64,000 bases of DNA from assembly GCA_023105745.1 (NCBI GenBank), contig JALGQZ010000007.1, positions 5,984,206 through 6,048,205 of the forward strand. The letters run 5' to 3'. This document shows, piece after piece, positions 56,377-64,000 of the stretch; position 1 is the first letter of the stretch, and each line of letters begins with the position of its first letter. The notes beneath the pieces were generated by a model, which saw only the letters and a program-made list of their open reading frames with translations, searched no databases and had not been told where the DNA came from. Origin of the DNA: Austropuccinia psidii (lineage: Eukaryota > Basidiomycota > Pucciniomycetes > Pucciniales > Sphaerophragmiaceae). The translations under genes and the position numbers were made by a program.

Positions 56377-57854
56377 ACCACAGTGGTGAATTTGAATTGA
56401 CATCCAGTACTTCATATATTAAATCAAGATTATGAATTTGTGCATTAATTATATGAATTTCATCACTTTCAACAGTTTCTGATTCTTTGGTGTCCTTTTC
56501 AGAATCATATTCTTCTTCTTTATCATTGTGGTCTTCAGTTTGCACAATTTCATTTATTTTTGCTTTTTTAAGAGCAATTATTGGCTAAGTGTCCAATACC
56601 TCCACATTTGTGCCACTTTCTTTCCTCATTATTGTTGGATGTATTGGGCTTGAGAGTTTCTCTTGGTTTATTTTTTTTTGATCAACAGCTTGTTTGGACT
56701 TTTGATGTCCAATTTCTTCCAAGTTCTGCCAGCTTTTGTCCTTGTCAATATGTCTTCTAGGTGTATTGATATACTCTTCTGTGGAGCATGGCTCTATAAC
56801 ACCTTCTTCTCAGGGCATTCTCCAATTATCCTCCACATTTCTTGAGTATTTTTATATTTACCATTTTTTGTGACATTTCTGGGTACAGTGCATTTAATCT
56901 TTCAACCTGTTTTTAAAGAACCAAGTCAAAGTTTTTATCTTTGTCCTCGGTCAATAAAGCAGTTGTAAAATGCATTTTCTATTTTGTACCTCCAGGCATC
57001 ATCAGCCCACTTTCCTGATTATTTCTTGTTTCCACCAAGACCAGGTCCTTTTAACCATTAGTCTGCCCTTATGCCATAATATCATATTTTTGCATATTTC
57101 TCAAACAGTGCGTGTAATCTGGCAGTGATTAATTCACCTGGTATGGCATAATCTTCTTGTAAAATGCCAATTGTTTTAATAAAATGACATATGGTCATAT
57201 TCACCCTCTCTCCTGTGAATGCTGTCCATTCTTTTAATTGAAGTGCTTCCTTCATTAAGACTTGGTCATTTTCTTGATGACTCAAGTCTCTCATTAATGG
57301 ATTTGTTAATTCCTCTTTTAGTCTAACAGCGCTTCTTATGTGATAAAAATGGGGTTGGTGACTTTGGCCTATTTAAGTTAGCCTCATTAATTTTATCCAT
57401 TTTTGCAGTAATAAGCCTCATTTCATTTGGAATATCATCTTTCAGATGCCTTCTGGCTTAATCACTTTTTTTTCACATGGTCTAAAAGTAATTTTTTGGT
57501 GTGATGAAGTATTTTGTTCAAATTTTCCAACAGAAAACACTTCATTTGTTCACTTTTTTCTGTACGATTACCAATTACTCATGTCATAATGAAGTGTCAA
57601 AGTTTTATCCTTGATATCTTTTATTGTATTTATACAATTCTGGTTGTCCTTGTATCAATTTTTGAGTATTGTCAATTAAAACCTTTGGTTTATTATTTTC
57701 AATTTCTTTTTTATTTCTGTAAAACAATTTTTCACAAAGAAGATAAAATTATTATTTATTTCTTGTGATGATAATAAACTATTTTTAATTTCTTTTACAG
57801 GTAAAATACTACTTTGAATTTCTGTTAAAGTATTTACAACATCTGGGCCCCAAA
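56377..57854 (-). pseudogene. Ty3/gypsy element L, decayed gag fragment
   Basis: On the minus strand it matches gag of G and H from PDVVNTLTEIQSS down past the capsid region and zinc knuckle (WHKCGGIGHLANN near 56610) to the acidic linker. Many single-base indels destroy the frame. At 57845-57854 gag is joined directly to the primer site and an LTR: the leader, exons a-c and the first half of gag are deleted. Confidence 0.7.
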
Positions 57855-58013
57855 TGTAAGGTTCGACTATGACACAATAAGTAAAAATTACCAATATTTT
57901 ACTTATTTCACTCTGAATGTCCTTATAAACAAAATAAATAAGATAAAATTAATTATGATAAGAAAGGATTATTATAATTGAGGCGTAAAACATGTAATTA
58001 TATTAATAAATGT
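57855..58013 (-). repeat. LTR type C, truncated copy 3 (of element L)
   Basis: It starts TGTAAGGTTCGACTATG and follows LTR C for about 160 bp, then stops at about 58013, where unrelated sequence (TGTGACGCAAAACC) begins. Confidence 0.65.
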
Positions 58014-59527
58014 CAGCCTGTGACGCAAAACCAGAGCACAAGCATGACAGCCCAAAATACCATAAAACCAAATGGTATAGCCAAGATACCACCAAAACCT
58101 GGAGCTGAGCCAAATTAGCTCAAATATATCTCAAAAGAAAAGGGGAAAACCCACCCCTTTCCAAATATAGAAGTACCACCATCATACAACAAAGACTAAC
58201 AACGTTATTCCTTCTCAAAGTTTTTGCTGAGCATAAACCTTAATTTTCACCTCACATCTGAAATAAAGAGTAAGAGTCTTAAACCCCCATGAAATGGGTG
58301 TTATAAATGAAGCTCCAAGTCAGGGCTATCCAATGGTACCCAGCCAAACTGAGCTAGCACCAGTATTACTGAAGTTATGACCAAATTCAGGCCAAATAGG
58401 GTGAACAAAACATTCACCTCTCATCTAACTTCTACAGTTTTAGTGTGAGATACCTAAGTTGGGGTCTTTTTGAAAAGAGCACAATCAGGGCTATCTGATG
58501 GTGTAATCCATTTTCTTTATATCTCACCTAGAACAATAGTTATGGGGGCAAACAAGCCCAATATAGCTTTTGCCTAAAACAACGCATATGTACAAAATAT
58601 GTTGTACATGGGATGACTTCGCCATATGTAATGATAAACATATCAAATAAGGTACCACTGTCTACAATGCATAGCTTTTTGAAAATTGGTTGAATTTTAA
58701 GGGTCATCGAATATTCAATATTGAACTTCCATCATGACCAAATATTTGGAATCAAATTTCACCTACCTTTGAATATTTGAAAAGCAAATGTTCAAAATTT
58801 TGAATTTTCATGAACACACCTTCATTTATATATAATTAACCCCTTTTGGGCCTTTGGTTAAAACCATAAAAACCCATTAGCCCCTTAATTTTCTTTTCCA
58901 TAAATTATTGAATGCACATAAAAAACACTATGGGCTCCTTGTTTATGAAATAAAATGGAATTCTTATTCCATAAATGGTTTCTGTGAATCCCAATTTATG
59001 GTATTTTTTGATTCCCTTCAAGCCATTAATTTTAGGTATGCCTCTTTTTGATTCCATTAATTTCATTTATATTATTGATAATACCATTCATGTTACTTGC
59101 AAAATTGTTGATGCTATTAATCTTACTTATGGAATTGTTGATGCTATTCATACCATTTATTGCATTTCTCATTAAATTCATGTGATTTTATGGCATTTTA
59201 AACAATCATTCAACCCAATAAGTTTTCACAAAAATATAGGCTTCTTGTTTTTAATTCTTAAGATTGAATTCATTTTTTAAAAATAATGATGAAATTCATA
59301 AGGGGCAATTTTTTGAAAGAAATTCTCTCAGCCAAAAAAATACCAAAAAACACACACTGCAATAGATATGGGTAAAACAAAATTGACAAATTCCTCAAAA
59401 CAGTTCATTTCCTAAGGACTTTTTAAAAAAAAAGAGGTCACTTATGTGTTTTTTTACAAAAAAATTATGTGTTGTAAGAAATACACCTGAAAAAAAATTC
59501 AGGTTGGTACTATGCAAAACCAAAATT
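58014..59527. other. Non-coding region right of element L
   Basis: No gene is recognised. It begins TGTGACGCAAAACCAGAGC, which could be the end of another LTR, but no partner is in the window. At about 59053-59168 a unit of about 39 bp (ATTGTTGATGCTATT...) recurs about three times. Confidence 0.45.
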
Positions 59528-61134
59528 ACAAACTGAATTAGAATTAATTTTCATTATTGTAATTAATTTTCATTATTATAAATAATTTTCATTAATTAAA
59601 ATTAATTTTCATTATTATAATTAATTTTCATTATTCTAATTAATTTTCATTAATTATAATTAATTTTCATTATTATATTTAACTTTCATGAATTATAATT
59701 AATTTTCATGATTATATAATTGAGGAAATACTTCATTTTCATAAATTATAATCAATTTGCATCAATTATAATTAATTTTCATCAATTAAAATTAATTATT
59801 AAGGAAAATTAATTATAATTAAATCAAAATCAATTATAATTAATTATAATTGATGAAATGATTAATTTTCATTAATTATAATTAATTTTCATTACTTATA
59901 ATTAATTTTCATCAATTATAATTAATTTTCATCAATTATAATTAATTTTCATTAATTATAATTAATTTTCATTAATTATAAATTAATTTTCATTACTTAT
60001 AATTAATTTTCATAAATTACAATTAATCTTCATTAATTTTAATTAATTTTCATTAATTATAATTAATCTTCATTAATTATAATTAATTTTCATTAATTAT
60101 AATAAATCTTCATTAATTATAATTAATTTTTCATTAATTATAATTAATTTTCATTAATTATAAATTAATCTTCATTAATTATAATTAATTTTCATTAATT
60201 ATAATTAATCTTCATTAATTATAATTAATTTTTCATTAATTATAATTAATCTTCATTAATTATAATTAATTTTCATTAATTATAATTAATCTCCATTAAT
60301 TATAATTAATTTTCATTAATTATAATTAATCTTCATTAATTATAATTAGTTTTCATTAATTATAATTAATTTTCATTAATTATAATTAATTTTCATTAAT
60401 TATAATTAATTTTCATTAATTATAATTAATTTTCATTAATTATAATTAATTTTCATTAATTATAATTAATTTTCATTAATTATAATTAATTTTCATTAAT
60501 TATAATTAATTTTCATTAATTATAATTAATTTTCATTAATTATAATTAATTTTCATTAATTATAATTAATTTTCATTAATTATAATTAATTTTCATTAAT
60601 TATAATTAATTTTCATTAATTATAATTAATTTTCATTAATTATAATTAATTTTCATTAATTATAATTAATTTTCATTAATTATAATTAATTTTCATTAAT
60701 TATAATTAATTTTCATTAATTATAATTAATTTTCATTAATTATAATTAATTTTCATTAATTATAATTAATTTTCATTAATTATAATTAATTTTCATTAAT
60801 TATAATTAATTTTCATTAATTATAATTAATTTTCATTAATTATAATTAATTTTCACTAATTATAATTAATTTTCATTAATTATAATTAATTTTCATTAAT
60901 TATAATTAATTTTCATTAATTATAATTAATTTTCATTAATTATAATTAATTTTCATTAATTATAATTAATTTTCATTAATTATAATTAATTTTCATTAAT
61001 TAATAATTAATTTTCATTAATTATAATTAATTTTCATTAATTATAATTAATTTTCATTGATTATAATTAATTTTCATTAATTATAATTAATTTTCATTAA
61101 TTATAATTAATTTTCATTAATTATAATTAATTAT
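59528..61134. repeat. AT minisatellite, 20-bp unit
   Basis: The unit TAATTTTCATTAATTATAAT is repeated for about 1.6 kb, roughly 80 copies. The left third is diverged (AATTATT and CATCAATT variants). From about 60005 to 60350 TTTTCATT and TCTTCATT units alternate in an imperfect 40-bp period. From about 60350 to 60990 copies are near-identical, with one TTTCACTAAT variant at 60851. A phase slip (TTAATAATTAA) occurs near 60998. Confidence 0.95.
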
Positions 61135-61946
61135 TTATATTTGTAGCGGTTATTATTATTCTTGAAATAATCTTTTGGGATAAGTAGATCACCCAATTGG
61201 AATAAGTCTCATTTTTATTTATTTATTTATTATTACAATTGATTAAAAATAATTTTAAATTACTAAACAAAAATCAAAAATCACTGAATTTGAATAAACT
61301 TTTACTAAGAATTCTGGGCAGCAATTCCCCCGTGTTGTCTATTAAACGGAAGTACAAATACTGGTCATGGTAAAAAACAATATTTTTTTAAAGATGTGTA
61401 ATTTCATCTAATTTTATAGTATTATTTCACTTGTTATTGTGCTGGGCACTTTCAAAAGAGGCACCAGCCCTATTGGCCTGGACAGCTCCTCTTTTGTGGA
61501 TCAGATGACCCAAGCCCCTCAGTTTATTAGTCTCCCACAAAGTGTTACAGCCTCAAGCCATCTCTATGCATGTGCACACCACATAGAGAGGCAAAGCCTT
61601 AAGAAACAACTTTGCTTTGACCAAGTCCCGCTGAGGGCTGCCTTGTAGAGGGATGGGTTCAATTAATACATTGTTTATAAAATCCATCTAATGTTTTTGT
61701 ATTTGATGACATTATAATATAATATAAGTCAGAAAAAAAAGCACTCATCTCCACTTTTTAATTGAGCAGAAATCAATGTCCCAAAAACAATAAGTTCACC
61801 TTTGAAAAAACCGTGCTAGAGGAATTGTAGCACTGAGATATTGTAAGGTAGAACTTCAAAACTTGGGTTAAAGTAGGCTTTTCTGGGAACCTGCCAACCA
61901 GGTGAGAATGGTGTGATAGGAGGGTTAAAGTGAGATTGTCAATTAA
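61135..61946. other. Unassigned region with a GC-richer island
   Basis: Positions 61439-61648 are GC-richer than the surroundings and hold an open frame of 69 codons on the plus strand (MLGTFKRGTSPIGLDSSS...). It has no recognisable domain and no clear splice sites. It may be a repeat fragment. The rest shows no feature. Confidence 0.35.
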
Positions 61947-62432
61947 TTAAGGCTGGCTGAGGTGGAAACAGGGACATATGTTGGTAATTGATGGAAATAA
62001 CCTGGCATGACACTTGAGCCTGCGGGGGTGACTGCTGGCGGTGGAGGTTGAGGAGACTACCATAAGATGGTATAGGTAGTCGGTTGGGGAAATAGATCCA
62101 TAATGAGGAGAATAATGTGAGTTAGAAGGAGGACCTAAGAACGAATGAAGATTTGAAGTAGTTGAAGGTTTAAGTTGCGATTTAGGGGGAGATTTTGATG
62201 GAGATTTTTGATTAACTTGATGATGAATAGAGTTTTTTAATTGATGAATTGATTTAGGTGATAACTTATTAGTGTTATAATTCATGAATCTATGACGATG
62301 ATGATCACCTTGAAAGCATTTCCTTTCTATATCAGATCTTGATGTGGGTGACTGAGCAGGTGAATGCTTTGAATGAATCGAACGAGGCGAAAGATTTTTG
62401 ATGTGAGCTTGACGGTCTACTTCTCGATGAGG
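61947..62432 (-). CDS. Ser/Pro-rich hypothetical reading frame (possible exon)
   Basis: The frame is open from 62432 to the stop at 61947, with the first ATG at 62285. The product is basic and rich in Ser, Pro, His and Lys (HIKNLSPRSIHSKHSP; VNQKSPSKSPPKSQLKP), a composition typical of a disordered fungal protein, perhaps a target of proline-directed kinases. An upstream GATTAG (about 62437-62432) could be an intron acceptor, which would make this an internal or last exon. The codons stand out from the AT-rich surroundings. No domain is recognised, and chance is possible. Confidence 0.35.
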   Translation of the reverse strand, partial: PHREVDRQAHIKNLSPRSIHSKHSPAQSPTSRSDIERKCFQGDHHRHRFMNYNTNKLSPKSIHQLKNSIHHQVNQKSPSKSPPKSQLKPSTTSNLHSFLGPPSNSHYSPHYGSISPTDYLYHLMVVSSTSTASSHPRRLKCHARLFPSITNICPCFHLSQP

Positions 62433-62435
62433 CTA

Positions 62436-63875
62436 ATCGCTTTGGGGATTTTTACTGAATGAAGATCAGAACGGCTTAGATTAGCTTGGCTCATCTTAAA
62501 ATCTTGGCCTGGCAACGCTCAAATTAAATCAGGCAAGATTGGCTGAGAATTTTTACTAGACTGAGGAAAATCCTGAAATTTGACCAGCTAAAGTCAAACA
62601 AAAGCACACCTCAGCAGGAAATCTAGCCACTAGGACAGATCCTTTGACATCCTCAAAAGTTTAATCTTCTTAAAAAGGCCTGATCACAATTACTAAGTCT
62701 GAATTATTTGTCAAAAGAACAAAACTGAAAAATTAATCAGTTAAGAAAGTATTCCTTATTGGCGCCTTCCTTTTGTCATTCTAACATATCCATTGAGATT
62801 CAAAGTATTCATCACTGGGCTTAATTCCACTCTGAATTCGTATAGCTTCATTAAAAATATCTATCTTGAAAAAATTTTCAATCCGCGGACCCCGATGGGA
62901 GACTTTCTCGTAGTATTTATCTGCTTAAAAACATCTAACAGTGACCTATCATTGTTTGATAGTTCATGGATCTAGAGCTATCCAATTTCACTGGTATGTG
63001 AAATCATATATAAATCAATATGACAAAATTCCTATTTTGAAGCCAAAAGCAGTAATGGATTCAATGGGGCCCACATTCTCAATATCTATTCAGCTATTGC
63101 AGTTATTTTTTCTCTTGGTAATTCTCCTTTTGAATTTACAAGGAAAGATCTAAGATTTAGATTGAATTCAAATAAGAATAATAATACTGATAGCTTAAAT
63201 TATAATCTTATAAATTTCTTCTTTATTAAATTCAAGTGAAATTATCTTTTGAAAAATTAAAATCAATATAAATTTTACTACTAAGACTAAGAAAAGATTG
63301 ATAGTTAAAGAAAATAAGCTATCAAATAAACAAAAAAAATTAATGATAAAAAAATGAATAATCAATAATAAAAAACTGAAAGGAAATCATAAACTATAAA
63401 TAATTCAAGTTATAAATCAAAGAAAATTAATTAACAAAAAGAACTCAATTATAAGGATTGAATAACCAAAAATTCATACAGAATAACAAAAACTAAAAAT
63501 AAATAGTAAAGAACATAAAATACAGGATGTTTACCAAATGATGAGAAGTAAAAAAGAAACACTAAAAAATGAATAATAAATAATAAAAAGCTGGAAATAA
63601 ATGAGGGAGAGTGAAAATTGAATGAAGAATGAATATGAAAAAAATAGTTTTTTTCTTTACTATAAAGAAAGAAATAAGAATAAAATAAATCCACAATAAA
63701 CTGAAAGGAAGGATTAAAACCACGGTAAAAAATTGAATAAAAGATATAATAAACTAAAAATAATCAAATATTATAAGAATATATTATAACAAGAATGTAA
63801 TAAAAAGAAAATGGCATAGAAATACAATATTAAGTAAAGAAAATACAAGAAGACTAGCGTGAAAATTTTATTAAC
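62436..63875. other. AT-rich region without recognised genes
   Basis: From about 63150 the sequence is very A-rich (AATAAT, AAATAAA words). The short frames are low-complexity Phe/Ile/Asn/Lys peptides and are not supported as genes. Confidence 0.45.
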
Positions 63876-64000
63876 ATTATTAATTAATGTTAATTGATTT
63901 TAATTAATTTTAATTAATTTTAATTAATTTTAATTAATTTTAATTAATTTTAATTAATTTTAATTAATTTTAATTAATTTTTAATTAATTTTTAATTTTT
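63876..64000. repeat. AT minisatellite, 10-bp unit, cut by the window edge
   Basis: The unit TTTTAATTAA is repeated about ten times to the end of the window after a short irregular lead-in (ATTAATTAATGTTAATTGA). It continues beyond the window. Confidence 0.85.

Noticed and set aside
59528..61134. CRISPR-like regular spacing
   Set aside because: The repeats are directly contiguous 20-bp units with no unique spacers, in a eukaryotic setting; it is a minisatellite.

Overview
The window looks like an AT-rich nuclear segment of a basidiomycete, most likely a rust fungus (Pucciniales). The support is short 58-90 nt introns, a Plavaka-type transposase of the kind common in basidiomycetes, a partner protein family known mainly from rusts, and several Ty3/gypsy families. 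From memory, the gag and pol proteins resemble those of Austropuccinia psidii; I could not check this. Almost everything recognisable is mobile DNA, mostly broken.

Left block (1-16491, + strand). A chromodomain Ty3/gypsy element (A) enters from the left edge. Its 3' untranslated region is split by a complete related element (B, 5569-14659, 761-bp LTRs). After B come A's polypurine tract and a 1675-bp 3' LTR. Both elements carry a GGGAAAA slippery heptamer just before the gag stop, with pol in the -1 frame. The sequence directly after B's 5' LTR is complementary to a site inside the LTR, which points to self-primed reverse transcription. A landed in a SNF2/Rad5-type helicase gene whose C-terminal exons follow at 16492-17380.

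Gene block (17.9-23.9 kb). A four-exon rust-type gene on the minus strand and a Plavaka-family transposase gene on the plus strand diverge from a 0.96-kb spacer. Both are damaged.

Middle block (24.5-58.0 kb, minus strand). Remnants of a second Ty3/gypsy group are stacked here: G (inserted in I), I (inserted in the LTR of H), H joined to K, the full-length F (42923-55355, target duplication ATGTC) with a 2025-bp solo LTR inserted at its RT active site (target duplication ATAAG), and L. The gag region of this group appears to be coded in two frames. An unspliced frame opens Gag-Pol. A second frame is assembled by conserved introns from small exons; exon b is exactly 132 nt in three copies.

Right block (58-64 kb). 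It holds non-coding AT-rich DNA, a 1.6-kb minisatellite of 20-bp units, one serine/proline-rich reading frame on the minus strand, and a second AT array (10-bp unit) that runs off the right edge. No tRNA, rRNA or CRISPR was recognised.
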